Shown: positions 17,664-29,428 of the stretch, piece by piece
Layout of the letters: each line of letters starts with the position of its first letter
How positions within the stretch are numbered: position 1 is the stretch's first letter
Source of the DNA: Acinetobacter baumannii
GTDB lineage: Bacteria; Pseudomonadota; Gammaproteobacteria; Pseudomonadales; Moraxellaceae
Length of the DNA stretch: 64,000 nucleotides
Reading direction: 5' to 3'
Assembly (NCBI RefSeq): GCF_016508585.1
Contig: NZ_JADVOP010000002.1
Coordinates: 1 to 64,000, forward strand
Translations under genes and position numbers: made by a program
Notes under the pieces: generated by a model
Databases searched by the model: none
What the model was told of the DNA's origin: nothing
Seen by the model: only the letters and a program-made list of their open reading frames with translations

Positions 17664-18374
17664 ATGAGTAGAGGTACTCGTACGTTCGAAATCTACCGCT
17701 ATGATCCTGATAAGGATAAAGCGCCGTATATGCAAACTTTTAAACTGGAACTGACAGATAAGCACCGTATGTTGCTTGACGCACTTCTGGCATTGAAAGT
17801 ACAGGACGAATCATTAACATTCCGTCGTTCTTGCCGTGAAGGTATTTGCGGTTCTGACGGTGTGAATATCAATGGTAAAAATGGTCTTGCTTGCTTGTGG
17901 AACCTGAACGATTTACCTGAAAAAATCGTCATTCGTCCATTGCCTGGTTTGCCAGTGGTTAAAGATTTAGTTGTGGATATGAATCAGTTCTACGATCAGT
18001 ATGACAAAATTCAGCCGTTCCTGATCAATAATCAACCTGCACCACCTAAAGAGCGTTTACAGTCTCCAGAAGAGCGTGAACACTTAAATGGTTTGTATGA
18101 ATGTATTCTGTGTGCATGTTGTTCAACTTCATGTCCATCATTCTGGTGGAACCCTGATAAATTCTTGGGTCCTTCGGCATTGCTGAATGCATATCGTTTT
18201 ATTATCGACTCTCGTGATACAGCAACTCAAGATCGTTTATCACGTCTTGATGACCCGTTCTCATTGTTCCGTTGCAAAGGGATCATGAACTGCGTATCTG
18301 TATGCCCTAAAGGTTTAAATCCAACAAAAGCAATCGGTCATATCCGTAGCATGTTGCTTGACCAAGCAGGTTAA
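17664..18374 (+). CDS. sdhB: succinate dehydrogenase iron-sulfur subunit
   Basis: A 236-residue electron-transfer subunit. The [2Fe-2S] cysteines are in SCREGICGSDG and the later GLAC, and the [4Fe-4S] and [3Fe-4S] ligands are in CILCACCSTSCPSF and CKGIMNCVSVCPKG. It passes electrons from SdhA to quinone. GGGAGA precedes the ATG and a strong terminator follows, ending the sdh operon. Confidence 0.97.
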   Translation: MSRGTRTFEIYRYDPDKDKAPYMQTFKLELTDKHRMLLDALLALKVQDESLTFRRSCREGICGSDGVNINGKNGLACLWNLNDLPEKIVIRPLPGLPVVKDLVVDMNQFYDQYDKIQPFLINNQPAPPKERLQSPEEREHLNGLYECILCACCSTSCPSFWWNPDKFLGPSALLNAYRFIIDSRDTATQDRLSRLDDPFSLFRCKGIMNCVSVCPKGLNPTKAIGHIRSMLLDQAG

Positions 18375-18387
18375 TACGACGTCAATA

Positions 18388-18422
18388 AAGAGCGTACATC
18401 TTTGGTGTGCGCTCTTTTTTTT
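18388..18422 (+). terminator. sdhCDAB terminator
   Basis: AAAGAGCGTACA pairs with TGTGCGCTCTTT around a short loop, followed by a run of T, fourteen bases after the sdhB stop. Confidence 0.9.
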
Positions 18423-18820
18423 ATGCACATTCCTCAAGGTGAGGGAGTGTTGTTTTTTATTGTGGAGAACTTGGTTGAGAGCGTTGAAAAAAGCAGAATT
18501 GACCCGATATAAATGGAGGGATAATAATTGATTATTTCTTGTATGTATTTCGCTAATTTATAGATGGTATGTGTCAAAAAAATCAATTGAAGTGGCAGAT
18601 CATGTTACGATTTAACAAACCACTATATGTAAAAAAGTGACTTTGTTTTGGGTACATTTTTTCAACATAAGTGTGACTCAGAACGGTTTATAAATCTTTT
18701 AGATAGATGCCGTTTAGAACCGCTTTAGAAAAAGCAAAAAGCCTTTTGTTTTTTCTAAGTCGATTTGCAAAAAATTGCTCAGCCTCGGTTGAGTATATAA
18801 GTGAGTGATGATGCCAATGA

Positions 18821-18951
18821 GGGCGTTATGATTCATTGTATGCATTAGTAATAAGCTAATGTTTATAACGCCCCATGGTCATTAGTACCTGATGGGTGAA
18901 TGTCAATTTACCGATTTGGCATTATCAATCATGGGAGTGCTTAAAAAGCAC
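18821..18951 (+). promoter_or_regulatory. structured leader upstream of sucA
   Basis: Nested inverted repeats: GGGCGTTAT (18821-18829) pairs with ATAACGCCC (18865-18873), enclosing CATTAG (18843-18848) and CTAATG (18856-18861). A second hairpin, GTGCTT-AAA-AAGCAC, lies at 18937-18951, shortly before the ribosome binding site. The rest of the 18423-18987 spacer shows no gene. Conserved RNA motifs (sucA, sucA-II) are known in sucA leaders of other proteobacteria; whether this belongs to one of them I cannot tell. Confidence 0.45.
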
Positions 18952-18987
18952 CCTCTAATGTTTTTGCAATAGGAAATGGGTCCACAA

Positions 18988-21825
18988 ATGCAAGAAGTTG
19001 CTGACGCATTGCGTCTTGATACTGAACTTTCCGCTGACAGTGCAGCGTATATTGAAGAGCTTTACGAACAGTACCTTTCTTCTCCAACCTCAGTAGGTGA
19101 GGATTGGCGTCAATATTTCGATAAATTCCCTAAAGGCGACCAACCGCACGGAAATATTCGTGAGCAATTCTTATTATTAGGTCGTAATTCAAGTCGTGTT
19201 CAGCCAGTTGTTCAAAGTGAAGTAAGTACTGAGCATGAGCGTCGTCAAATTGGTGTATTGCAACTGATTGCAGCATACCGTAACCGTGGTCATCAAAAAG
19301 CAAAACTTGATCCACTTGGTTTGGCTAAACGTGAAGATGTGCCTGATTTAGACCTTGCTGCTCATGGGTTAACAAAATCTGATTTAGATACAGTGTTCAA
19401 TGCGGGCAACTTGGCGATTGGTAAAACTGAAGCGACTTTGGGTGAAATGGTCAACGCAATGGAAGCAACTTACTGTGCTTCGATTGGTGCTGAATACATG
19501 CACATTGTTGATACCAAAGAAAAGCGTTGGATTCAACAGCGCCTTGAAAGTGCACGTGGTCAATTTGGTTTCTCGGCAGAACAAAAGAAACATGTACTTG
19601 AGCGTTTAACAGCGGCTGAAGGATTGGAAAAATATCTTGGTAACAAATATGTTGGTGCTAAGCGTTTCGGTGTAGAAGGTGGTGAGTCTTTCATTCCGAT
19701 GGTGAACGAACTGATTCAGCGTGCTGGTTCAGTCGGCTGCAAAGAAGTCGTAATCGGTATGCCACACCGCGGTCGTTTGAACCTGCTTGTCAATATCATG
19801 GGTAAAAACCCTGCTGATTTGTTTGGTGAGTTTGAAGGTAAGGCGCTCAATAAAAAAGGTTCTGGTGACGTAAAATACCATCAAGGTTTCTCTTCAAATG
19901 TAATGACGCCAGGTGGCGAAGTTCACTTGGCATTGGCATTTAACCCATCACATTTGGAAATCGTTGGACCTGTAGTTGAAGGTTCGGTACGTGCCCGTCA
20001 AGTTCGTCGTAAAGATATTGGCGGTGATGATGTATTACCAGTGATTGTTCATGGTGATGCGGCATTTGCAGGTCAAGGTGTGAACCAAGAAACCTTCCAA
20101 ATGTCACAAACTCGTGGTTATACCGTAGGTGGTACAGTCCATATTGTGGTCAACAACCAAGTGGGCTTTACAACATCTGATCCACGTGATGCACGTTCTA
20201 CAGAGTACTGTACTGATATCGCGAAAATGATTCAGGCTCCGATTTTCCATGTTAATGGTGATGACCCTGAAGCAGTATTGTTTGTTTCCCAGTTGGCGCA
20301 TGACTTCCGTCATACATTCCGTAAAGATGTTGTGATTGACATGTTCTGTTATCGTCGTCGTGGACATAACGAAGCCGATGAGCCGGCAGCAACTCAACCA
20401 ATGATGTATCAAGTGATCAATAAAAAAGCGACAACACGTACGCTTTATGCAGATCAGTTGGTACAGGAAAAAGTATTAGATCGCGCTTCTGCTGATGCTT
20501 TAGTTGAAAAATACCGTGAAGATCTTGAAGCTGGCAACCACGTAGCAAATGCATTGGTACTTGAACCAAACAAAAAAATGTTTGTGGATTGGACACCATA
20601 CCTGGGTCATGAATATACCGATGATTGGGATACGACATTCCCGATTGAGCGTTTAAAAGAACTGGGTACAAAAATGCGCGAGCTTCCTGAGGGCTTCGTG
20701 ATGCAACGCCAAGTATCGAAAGTGATTGATGATCGCTTTAAGATGCAAACCGGTGAAATGCCACTTAACTGGGGTGCAGCAGAAACGCTAGCGTATGCTT
20801 CTATTCTTGATGATGGCTACTTGGTTCGTTTGACGGGTGAAGACGTTGGTCGTGGTACATTCTCACATCGACACGCAAAACTGCATAACCAAGTGGATGG
20901 TTCAGTATATATTCCGCTGTGTCATATCAAGGAAAACCAGCCCCGTACTGCAATTTATGACTCGCTATTGTCTGAAATGGCGGTACTTGCATTCGAATAT
21001 GGCTATGCAACGACCTTACCAAAAAGTTTGGTAATCTGGGAAGCTCAGTTCGGTGACTTTGCAAACTGTGCCCAAGTGGTGATTGACCAGTTTATCTCTT
21101 CTGGCGAGACCAAATGGGAGCGTGTTTGTGGTTTGACACTTCTTCTTCCGCACGGTTTTGAAGGTCAAGGTCCAGAGCATTCATCTGCACGTCTAGAGCG
21201 TTTCTTACAGTTGTGTGCTGAAGAAAATATGCAAGTGATTACTCCAACGACACCTGCACAAATCTTCCATGCAATGCGTCGTCAAGCGGTACGTCCAATC
21301 CGTAAACCATTGATTGTGACTTCGCCTAAATCATTGCTTCGTCACAAACTTGCAACATCAACGCTTGATGAGCTTGCAACTGGTACATTCCAGACCGTGA
21401 TCGATGAAATTGATCAAATCAATAAACAAGATGTAACACGTGTTGTACTTTGTGGTGGTAAAGTTTATTACGACTTACTCGAAAAACGTCGTGAAGAAAA
21501 CTTGAACATTGCAGTAGTACGTGTTGAACAATTATATCCGTACCCAGAAAAACGTCTTGCAGAAGTTCTTGCTACTTATCCAAACGTGAAAGAACTCGTT
21601 TGGTGTCAAGAAGAACCGAAAAACCAGGGCGCATGGTTATTCATTGCTCCTCGTCTATATGAAGGTGTAATGAAATCTGGTCAACAAATTCAAATTAGCT
21701 ATGCAGGACGCGAAGCTTCAGCTGCACCTGCATGTGGCTCACCATATTTGCATGCAAAACAACAAGCTCAGCTCGTAAATGACGCTTTGGCGATCGTGGC
21801 TGATCAATCAGGAGAATCTAAATAA
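18988..21825 (+). CDS. sucA: 2-oxoglutarate dehydrogenase E1 component
   Basis: A 945-residue thiamine-diphosphate enzyme decarboxylating 2-oxoglutarate. The N-terminal segment [16 protein letters not shown] is the E2-binding region. [18 protein letters not shown] and the [12 protein letters not shown] motif mark the active site. An in-frame ATG at 18976 directly abuts AGGAA and is too close to be used; the ATG at 18988 gives a workable spacing and the usual MQEVADAL start. Its stop overlaps the sucB start (TAATG). Confidence 0.95.
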   Translation: MQEVADALRLDTELSADSAAYIEELYEQYLSSPTSVGEDWRQYFDKFPKGDQPHGNIREQFLLLGRNSSRVQPVVQSEVSTEHERRQIGVLQLIAAYRNRGHQKAKLDPLGLAKREDVPDLDLAAHGLTKSDLDTVFNAGNLAIGKTEATLGEMVNAMEATYCASIGAEYMHIVDTKEKRWIQQRLESARGQFGFSAEQKKHVLERLTAAEGLEKYLGNKYVGAKRFGVEGGESFIPMVNELIQRAGSVGCKEVVIGMPHRGRLNLLVNIMGKNPADLFGEFEGKALNKKGSGDVKYHQGFSSNVMTPGGEVHLALAFNPSHLEIVGPVVEGSVRARQVRRKDIGGDDVLPVIVHGDAAFAGQGVNQETFQMSQTRGYTVGGTVHIVVNNQVGFTTSDPRDARSTEYCTDIAKMIQAPIFHVNGDDPEAVLFVSQLAHDFRHTFRKDVVIDMFCYRRRGHNEADEPAATQPMMYQVINKKATTRTLYADQLVQEKVLDRASADALVEKYREDLEAGNHVANALVLEPNKKMFVDWTPYLGHEYTDDWDTTFPIERLKELGTKMRELPEGFVMQRQVSKVIDDRFKMQTGEMPLNWGAAETLAYASILDDGYLVRLTGEDVGRGTFSHRHAKLHNQVDGSVYIPLCHIKENQPRTAIYDSLLSEMAVLAFEYGYATTLPKSLVIWEAQFGDFANCAQVVIDQFISSGETKWERVCGLTLLLPHGFEGQGPEHSSARLERFLQLCAEENMQVITPTTPAQIFHAMRRQAVRPIRKPLIVTSPKSLLRHKLATSTLDELATGTFQTVIDEIDQINKQDVTRVVLCGGKVYYDLLEKRREENLNIAVVRVEQLYPYPEKRLAEVLATYPNVKELVWCQEEPKNQGAWLFIAPRLYEGVMKSGQQIQISYAGREASAAPACGSPYLHAKQQAQLVNDALAIVADQSGESK

Positions 21826-23039
21826 TGGCAACCGAAATTAAAGCACCTGTGTTCCCAGAGTCAGTTGCTGACGGAACAATCGCAACTTGGCACAAACAAC
21901 CAGGTGAAGCAGTATCGCGTGATGAAGTGATCTGTGATATTGAAACGGATAAAGTTGTTTTAGAAGTTGTTGCTCCTGCTGATGGTTCTATTTCTGCAAT
22001 CATCAAGAATGAAGGTGATACAGTTCTTTCTGCTGAAGTGATTGCAACATTTGAGGAAGGTGCAGTTTCTGGTGCAGCTCAAACTCAAGCAGTTCAATCT
22101 GAAGAGAAAGTTGAGCAAGCTGCTGCACAAACTCAAGCCGGTAATGCACCTGTTGTTGAACGTGCTCAAGTGCAAGATCAAGCGCCAGCAGTACGTAAAG
22201 CACTGACTGAAACGGGTATTGCTGCTGCTGATGTGGATGGCACTGGTCGTGGTGGGCGTATTACTAAGGAAGATGTTGCAAATCATCAAGCCAAACCGGC
22301 TGCTGCTCCTGCAACACCACTGAGTGTTGCCGTAGGTGAGCGTATCGAGAAACGTGTTCCAATGACCCGTTTACGTAAACGTGTTGCAGAACGTCTTCTT
22401 GCTGCAACTCAGCAAACTGCAATGTTGACTACGTTCAATGAAGTCAACATGAAGCCAATCATGGAAATGCGCAAGCAATATAAAGATGCTTTCGAAAAAC
22501 GCCATGGTGCACGTCTAGGCTTTATGTCATTCTTCGTTAAAGCTTGTACTGAAGCGCTTAAACGTTATCCAGCCGTAAACGCATCAATTGATGGCGATGA
22601 CATCATTTATCACGGTTACTATGACATCGGTGTAGCGGTTTCTTCTGACCGTGGTCTTGTTGTTCCTGTGCTTCGCGATACGGACCGCATGAACTATGCT
22701 GAAGTTGAATCTGGTATTGGTGCATATGCTGCAAAAGCACGTGAAGGTAAATTGTCTATCGAAGAAATGACTGGCGGTACGTTCACGATTACCAACGGTG
22801 GTACTTTCGGTTCATTGCTTTCAACACCAATTTTGAACCAGCCACAAACTGCAATCTTGGGTATGCACAAGATCCAGGAGCGTCCTATGGCAGTCAATGG
22901 TCAGGTTGAAATTCTTCCAATGATGTATTTAGCACTTTCTTATGACCATCGTATGATTGATGGTAAAGAAGCCGTTGGTTTCTTGGTAACTGTAAAAGAG
23001 TTACTTGAAGAACCAGCTAAACTTATCCTTGATCTTTAA
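21825..23039 (+). CDS. sucB: dihydrolipoyl succinyltransferase (E2)
   Basis: A 404-residue core of the 2-oxoglutarate dehydrogenase complex. The lipoyl domain spans 1-75 with the lipoylated K43 in ETDKVV. An Ala/Gln/Glu-rich linker follows, then the E1/E3-binding domain (about 120-160, [20 protein letters not shown]). The catalytic domain ends with SYDHRMIDG, containing the active histidine. It overlaps sucA by one base and is followed by lpd. Confidence 0.96.
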   Translation: MATEIKAPVFPESVADGTIATWHKQPGEAVSRDEVICDIETDKVVLEVVAPADGSISAIIKNEGDTVLSAEVIATFEEGAVSGAAQTQAVQSEEKVEQAAAQTQAGNAPVVERAQVQDQAPAVRKALTETGIAAADVDGTGRGGRITKEDVANHQAKPAAAPATPLSVAVGERIEKRVPMTRLRKRVAERLLAATQQTAMLTTFNEVNMKPIMEMRKQYKDAFEKRHGARLGFMSFFVKACTEALKRYPAVNASIDGDDIIYHGYYDIGVAVSSDRGLVVPVLRDTDRMNYAEVESGIGAYAAKAREGKLSIEEMTGGTFTITNGGTFGSLLSTPILNQPQTAILGMHKIQERPMAVNGQVEILPMMYLALSYDHRMIDGKEAVGFLVTVKELLEEPAKLILDL

Positions 23040-23066
23040 TTCTATAGAATAACATCACAAGCTTAG

Positions 23067-24536
<1,470 letters not shown>

Positions 24537-24540
24537 AACA

Positions 24541-24571
24541 AAAAAGAGCGGTTTCGACCGCTCTTTTTTAC
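24541..24571 (+). terminator. sucAB-lpd terminator
   Basis: A perfect hairpin AAAAAGAGCGGT-TTCG-ACCGCTCTTTTT immediately after the lpd stop. It separates this unit from sucCD. Confidence 0.95.
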
Positions 24572-24705
24572 TTCTGATGGTTGTTTTTAATTGAATAATC
24601 ATCTAAGAATACAACAACAATTTTTAATAAATGCCAATAGTTATTGTGATGGAAGTCTAAGTATTGGTGTGTCATAACAACGTGAAAAGTAGTAAAAGGT
24701 AAAAG

Positions 24706-25872
24706 ATGAATCTACATGAGTATCAAGCGAAAGCGCTGTTGAAAAAATATGGTATGCCAGTTCAAGAAGGCATTTTAGTGACCACACCAGAAGAGGCGTC
24801 AACAGCATTTGATCAAATTGGTGGCAAATTCGCTGTGATGAAAGCCCAGGTTCATGCTGGTGGCCGTGGTAAAGCGGGTGGTGTGAAAGTAGTTAAGTCA
24901 AAAGAAGAAGCAGCTGAATACGCAAAAAATTTATTGGGTACACGTTTAGTGACCTATCAAACAGATGCGAATGGTCAGCCTGTAAATAGTATTCTTGTTT
25001 GTGAAGATGTATACCCAGTTGAGCGTGAATTGTATCTCGGTGCAGTCGTTGATCGTTCGAGCCGTCGCGTGACCTTTATGGCTTCGACAGAGGGTGGCGT
25101 GGAAATTGAAAAAGTTGCAGAAGAAACACCTGAAAAAATTATCAAAGTTGAAGTTGATCCGTTGGTTGGCTTATTACCATTCCAAGCACGTGATGTTGGC
25201 TTTCAGTTGGGTCTTAAAGACAAACAAATTAATCAATTCGTGACAATCATGACAGGTGCTTATAAAGCATTTGTTGAAAATGATTTTGCACTGTTTGAAA
25301 TTAATCCACTTTCAGTCCGTGAAAATGGTGAAATTTTATGTGTAGATGCAAAAGTCGGTATCGACTCAAATGCCCTATATCGTTTGCCTGAGATTGCAGC
25401 AATGCGTGATAAATCTCAAGAAAACGAACGTGAGCTAAAAGCATCTGAGTTTGATCTAAACTATGTTGCGCTAGAAGGTAACATTGGCTGTATGGTGAAT
25501 GGTGCAGGTCTGGCGATGGCGACCATGGACATTATTAAACTGTATGGTGGTCAGCCTGCTAACTTCCTTGATGTAGGGGGTGGTGCAACCAAAGATCGTG
25601 TAATTGAAGCATTCAAAATCATTCTTTCAGATAGTTCAGTGCAGGGTGTGCTGATCAATATCTTTGGTGGTATTGTTCGTTGTGACATGATTGCTGAAGC
25701 GATTATTGCAGCGGTTCAAGAAGTAAATGTCACTGTACCTGTGGTTGTCCGTTTAGAGGGCAACAATGCAGAGTTGGGTGCAAAATTACTGGATGAATCA
25801 GGTCTAAAATTAATTTCTGCAAGCGGTTTAGCCGATGCGGCAGAAAAAGTTGTTGCTGCAGTGAAAGCGTAA
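24706..25872 (+). CDS. sucC: succinyl-CoA synthetase beta subunit
   Basis: A 388-residue ADP-forming ligase subunit with an N-terminal ATP-grasp domain ([22 protein letters not shown]) and a C-terminal CoA-ligase-like domain ([24 protein letters not shown]). With SucD it makes ATP from succinyl-CoA. It has its own leader after the lpd terminator and AAAAGGTAAAAG before the ATG, and is followed by sucD after 12 bases. Confidence 0.97.
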   Translation: MNLHEYQAKALLKKYGMPVQEGILVTTPEEASTAFDQIGGKFAVMKAQVHAGGRGKAGGVKVVKSKEEAAEYAKNLLGTRLVTYQTDANGQPVNSILVCEDVYPVERELYLGAVVDRSSRRVTFMASTEGGVEIEKVAEETPEKIIKVEVDPLVGLLPFQARDVGFQLGLKDKQINQFVTIMTGAYKAFVENDFALFEINPLSVRENGEILCVDAKVGIDSNALYRLPEIAAMRDKSQENERELKASEFDLNYVALEGNIGCMVNGAGLAMATMDIIKLYGGQPANFLDVGGGATKDRVIEAFKIILSDSSVQGVLINIFGGIVRCDMIAEAIIAAVQEVNVTVPVVVRLEGNNAELGAKLLDESGLKLISASGLADAAEKVVAAVKA

Positions 25873-25884
25873 GGAGTATCAATC

Positions 25885-26775
25885 ATGAGCGTATTAGTAA
25901 ACAAAGACACAAAAGTATTGGTACAAGGCTTTACGGGTAAAAATGGTACATTCCATTCAGAGCAGTCAATCGCATACGGCACAAAAGTTGTTGGGGGTGT
26001 AACACCGGGTAAAGGCGGTCAAACGCATATCGGTTTGCCTGTATTCAATACCATGCGAGAAGCAGTAAAAGAGACAGGTGCAAATGCAACCTCTATCTAT
26101 GTGCCAGCTCCATTTGTATTGGACTCAATCGTTGAAGCGATTGATTCAGGTATTGAATTGATTGTTGTGATCACTGAGGGTGTACCAACTTTAGACATGC
26201 TGAAAGCAAAGCGTTATCTTGAAACTTATGGTAATAACGCGCGTTTAATTGGTCCTAACTGTCCAGGAATCATCACACCGGGTGAATGCAAGATCGGAAT
26301 CATGCCGGGGCATATTCACCAACCAGGTAAAATCGGGATCATTTCACGCTCTGGTACATTGACTTATGAAGCTGTTGCCCAAACAACCAAGCTTGGTCTA
26401 GGTCAGTCAACTTGTATTGGTATCGGTGGTGACCCAATTCCGGGTATGAACCAAATTGATTGCTTAAAACTTTTCCAAGAAGATCCACAGACTGAAGCGA
26501 TCATTATGATTGGTGAGATTGGCGGTACTGCAGAAGAAGAAGCTGCGGAATACATCCAATCCAATGTGACCAAGCCTGTGGTAGGCTATATCGCGGGTGT
26601 TACGGCGCCTAAAGGTAAACGTATGGGGCATGCAGGTGCGATTATCTCAGGTGGTAAAGGTACTGCTGAAGAGAAATTTGCTGCATTTGAAAAGGCAGGC
26701 ATGGCTTATACACGTAGCCCTGCTGAACTAGGTTCAACCATGCTTGATGTGTTGAAAAAGAAAGGATTGGTTTAA
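25885..26775 (+). CDS. sucD: succinyl-CoA synthetase alpha subunit
   Basis: A 296-residue subunit with a CoA-binding Rossmann domain ([22 protein letters not shown]) and the ligase domain. The phosphorylated histidine lies in [17 protein letters not shown] stands nine bases before the ATG. It ends the TCA block and is followed by a bidirectional terminator. Confidence 0.97.
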   Translation: MSVLVNKDTKVLVQGFTGKNGTFHSEQSIAYGTKVVGGVTPGKGGQTHIGLPVFNTMREAVKETGANATSIYVPAPFVLDSIVEAIDSGIELIVVITEGVPTLDMLKAKRYLETYGNNARLIGPNCPGIITPGECKIGIMPGHIHQPGKIGIISRSGTLTYEAVAQTTKLGLGQSTCIGIGGDPIPGMNQIDCLKLFQEDPQTEAIIMIGEIGGTAEEEAAEYIQSNVTKPVVGYIAGVTAPKGKRMGHAGAIISGGKGTAEEKFAAFEKAGMAYTRSPAELGSTMLDVLKKKGLV

Positions 26776-26796
26776 TCCCAATATTTTAAGAAGATT

Positions 26797-26830
26797 CAAA
26801 AAATGAGAGCCTCGAAGCTCTCATTTTTTA
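26797..26830. terminator. bidirectional sucD terminator
   Basis: AAAAAATGAGAGC pairs with GCTCTCATTTTTT around CTCGAA, with A and T tracts on both sides. It serves sucCD and the convergent SDR gene. Confidence 0.93.
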
Positions 26831-26871
26831 TTAGATGGTTTAAGCAGCTTGATTCACTGTCGGCTTGATCG

Positions 26872-27633
26872 TTAGCCCTTGACTAGACCGCCATCAACGA
26901 TGAGGTTTTGCCCTGTTACAGCCCTAGACCAAGGCGATAAAAATAACAATATTGCATCAGCAAATTGCTCCGGGGTGGTAACTTCCTGTAATGGCGTTGA
27001 TGCAGCAATCAAGTCAAAGACTTGATCAGGTGTGGCACTGCTGGCATCAGTTTTACGTAATAGACCACCAGAAAGCATATTCACATTAATTCCATATCGT
27101 CCAAGATCATGAGACGTCGTTCGGGTAAATGCCAAAAGTGCTGCTTTTGCTGCGGTATAATCATGATATGGAACCACGGGATTCTGTACGAGGTTCGTTC
27201 CAATATTAATGATACGACCAAAATGATCTTTCTTCATATCTGCTAAGGCAGCTTGAGTTGTATTTAATGCGGCTTTGACTGCACTGTCTAATTGCTGCTG
27301 CATGTTGTTCCAGCTCAATGATTCTACTCTAGGGCGCAAGTCGCCATCAAATTTAAAAGACAATAGTGCATTATTAATCACGGAAGTAATGGCATGACCA
27401 TAATGTAATTTGGCTTTTTTGAACATGTTGTTGACTTGTTCTTCATCAGTCACATCTGCTTTATAGATAAAAACCTGTTCAGCATGCTCTTTGGCAAGTT
27501 GCTGCGCTGATTCTTCGCTGTTGAAATAATTGACAACGACTCTTGCACCTTCTCGAATTAAAGCATGGGTAATTGCAAGACCTAAGCCACGTGCACCCCC
27601 CGTAACGAGAATAATTTGATCACGTATTTCCAT
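26872..27633 (-). CDS. SDR oxidoreductase, FabG-like, with Thr in place of catalytic Ser
   Basis: A 253-residue classical SDR (start at the ATG 27633, with GGATG seven bases upstream; another ATG lies at 27642). TGGARGLG is the nucleotide motif and the YTAAK active-site motif is at Y159-K163. Thirteen residues before the tyrosine, where Ser is expected, stands Thr146 in INIGTN, and NNAG is NNAL. It closely resembles 3-oxoacyl-ACP reductase-like proteins, but the substitution makes the exact role uncertain. Single-gene unit. Confidence 0.8.
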   Translation of the reverse strand: MEIRDQIILVTGGARGLGLAITHALIREGARVVVNYFNSEESAQQLAKEHAEQVFIYKADVTDEEQVNNMFKKAKLHYGHAITSVINNALLSFKFDGDLRPRVESLSWNNMQQQLDSAVKAALNTTQAALADMKKDHFGRIINIGTNLVQNPVVPYHDYTAAKAALLAFTRTTSHDLGRYGINVNMLSGGLLRKTDASSATPDQVFDLIAASTPLQEVTTPEQFADAILLFLSPWSRAVTGQNLIVDGGLVKG

Positions 27634-27766
27634 GCGAATCATCCATTGAATTGAAATAAGTTAAATTTTAACTTCACTTTAAATATGATACATTTAATAT
27701 AATCTATCACATATTTTCCGCATTTATATAAACCACAAAATTCTTCATAAATTGACCATCTTACTT

Positions 27767-28333
27767 ATGCGATTTTTCTGCAATTTTTATTTCAAGCTGA
27801 TTCTTCTATTTGGATTTAATTCACAGCTTTACGCCTTCGATCAAATGATCATGATACCTGAATCTGTTACTATGGAAAAACCGGGGTATCAGCAAGATGC
27901 TCAAGAATCAGATATTGAATTGGAACAAGATGCTTTATTTCATATTGAAAATCCAGAAAATCACTTAAGTTCTATTGATGAAGCAAAAGATCAAAATGAA
28001 GATTTTTTACAGCAAAGTGAAATTCAGAAAAAATTAGCGGAGGAGCATGATCAGCAATTGGCAGATTACTCAATCTTGAGCAACCCATTTTATGAAAATG
28101 ATCGAATTCGGATTTTTAATTATACGGCTTATAATGTACAGCAGCTAAAAACTTCGTTGATCAATCCAAATTCAAACAGTGCCTCTGTAAATGAACTTTA
28201 TCTGTCCTTTGGTTATGGTATGGAATTTAAGATCAATGCGTTGAATAAAGTCGGATATGAATATATTTCAAGTTTTCCATATGATCGTGGGCAACTCTTA
28301 CGACTGTTTTGGATTCGAACATTAACTTATTAA
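27767..28333 (+). CDS. exported protein of unknown function
   Basis: A 188-residue protein. The frame also allows a TTG at 27752, but the ATG at 27767 gives a normal signal peptide (residues 1-22, ending QLYAF). Residues 25-90 are acidic and glutamine-rich, probably helical. Residues about 110-185 alternate like beta strands and end in an aromatic residue. I recognise no family. No clear Shine-Dalgarno sequence is seen. Confidence 0.55.
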   Translation: MRFFCNFYFKLILLFGFNSQLYAFDQMIMIPESVTMEKPGYQQDAQESDIELEQDALFHIENPENHLSSIDEAKDQNEDFLQQSEIQKKLAEEHDQQLADYSILSNPFYENDRIRIFNYTAYNVQQLKTSLINPNSNSASVNELYLSFGYGMEFKINALNKVGYEYISSFPYDRGQLLRLFWIRTLTY

Positions 28334-28472
28334 TTTAAATAATCTTTTTTCAAGAATTTGAGTAATGTGAATAAATCATGTTGAAATCACTACACGTTGA
28401 TACATAAGCTTGCATTGGACTTCACAATGCATGGTTAAGCTAAAGCCAATAAGGTGAATAGGTATCAAGACC

Positions 28473-28655
28473 ATGATGAAGAAAATTATTTTGCTGAGTG
28501 TTTTAGGTATTTCCTTAACGGGCTGTATTGTTGCACCATATGATGATGATCATCGTGGCGGACATGGTCGATATGATCACCGTGATCGTGACCGTTGGGA
28601 TCATCGCTATGATCGAGATCGAAATGATCGTGATTGGAATTGGAATAAACGTTAA
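28473..28655 (+). CDS. small His/Asp/Arg-rich lipoprotein
   Basis: A 60-residue protein with a lipobox LTGC (Cys18) after a short hydrophobic signal. The mature part of about 43 residues is almost entirely H, D, R, G, Y and W in alternating charge pairs. It should be anchored in the outer membrane. Function unknown; metal or polyanion binding is a guess from composition. A clear terminator lies downstream at 28773. Confidence 0.65.
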   Translation: MMKKIILLSVLGISLTGCIVAPYDDDHRGGHGRYDHRDRDRWDHRYDRDRNDRDWNWNKR

Positions 28656-28772
28656 TCTTTAAATCGATCACAGTCGCATTATGTTGAATGGATATTCATT
28701 TAATGCGTTGAGACTGAACCTCAATTACGGCTACATCAGATGGCAATGAGAAAAGGTATTTATTGAGAATTC

Positions 28773-28814
28773 AACCATGTCTTATTCTTGCTGAGAAATA
28801 AGACATGGTTTTTT
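28773..28814 (+). terminator. terminator after small lipoprotein gene
   Basis: AACCATGTCTTATT pairs with AAATAAGACATGGTT around a short loop, followed by TTTTT on the plus strand. Confidence 0.85.
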
Positions 28815-28864
28815 ATGCAGTGTGTTATAAACTCAACGGTTTATTTAATGACTCATGTATAAAT

Positions 28865-29428
28865 TTAAACCGAAATTTTTTTAAATAAGCCTGCTTGTAC
28901 CACACCGGCTTTGGTTTGTTTTTGCAGTTGCCAAGTTGAAGGTAAATTTAGTTGGCTGAGAGCACGATCTGCTTCAACATAAATCAATGCTTGATCCGCT
29001 AGATATAGGTCTGCTTTTTGAGCCAATTCTTCCCATAAATTCAAACTATAAGGTGGATCTAAAAATATCAAATCAAATTGTTCATTAAGGTTTGACAATG
29101 CTTGTTGGGCAGTCTGAACCTTGAGTTGACAATTTTCAACTTTGAGCAGTTGGATATTTTCTTTTAAAAATTTTGCCTGTGTTGTATTGGGTTCAATCAT
29201 CAATACATGGCGAGCGCCACGAGATAAGGCTTCAAAACTCAAAGCGCCTGAACCTGCACAAAGGTCAAGAACTTTGGTATTTTGAATATCCCACATCAAC
29301 CAATTAAACAAAGTTTCTCTAACACGATCTGGTGTAGGACGCAGTCCATCGATATCCGCAAAAGAAAGAACTCGGCGTTTCCATTCCCCACCAATAATAC
29401 GTAATTGGTTTTTTACTTTATTATTCAC
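28865..29428 (-). CDS. rsmD: 16S rRNA (guanine966-N2)-methyltransferase
   Basis: A 187-residue SAM-dependent methyltransferase. N-terminal LRIIGGEWKRR and LRPTPDRVRETLFNWL, SAM motif LDLCAGSGALSFEALSRGA, and catalytic DPPY. I place the start at the GTG 29428, which overlaps the mrdA stop by eight bases and has GAGG nine bases upstream (29441-29438); longer in-frame starts lie deep inside mrdA. Modifies G966 of the small subunit rRNA. Confidence 0.9.
   Translation of the reverse strand: MNNKVKNQLRIIGGEWKRRVLSFADIDGLRPTPDRVRETLFNWLMWDIQNTKVLDLCAGSGALSFEALSRGARHVLMIEPNTTQAKFLKENIQLLKVENCQLKVQTAQQALSNLNEQFDLIFLDPPYSLNLWEELAQKADLYLADQALIYVEADRALSQLNLPSTWQLQKQTKAGVVQAGLFKKISV

Noticed and set aside
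20104..20412. 102-codon minus frame inside sucA
   Set aside because: Antisense shadow of a strongly conserved enzyme gene.
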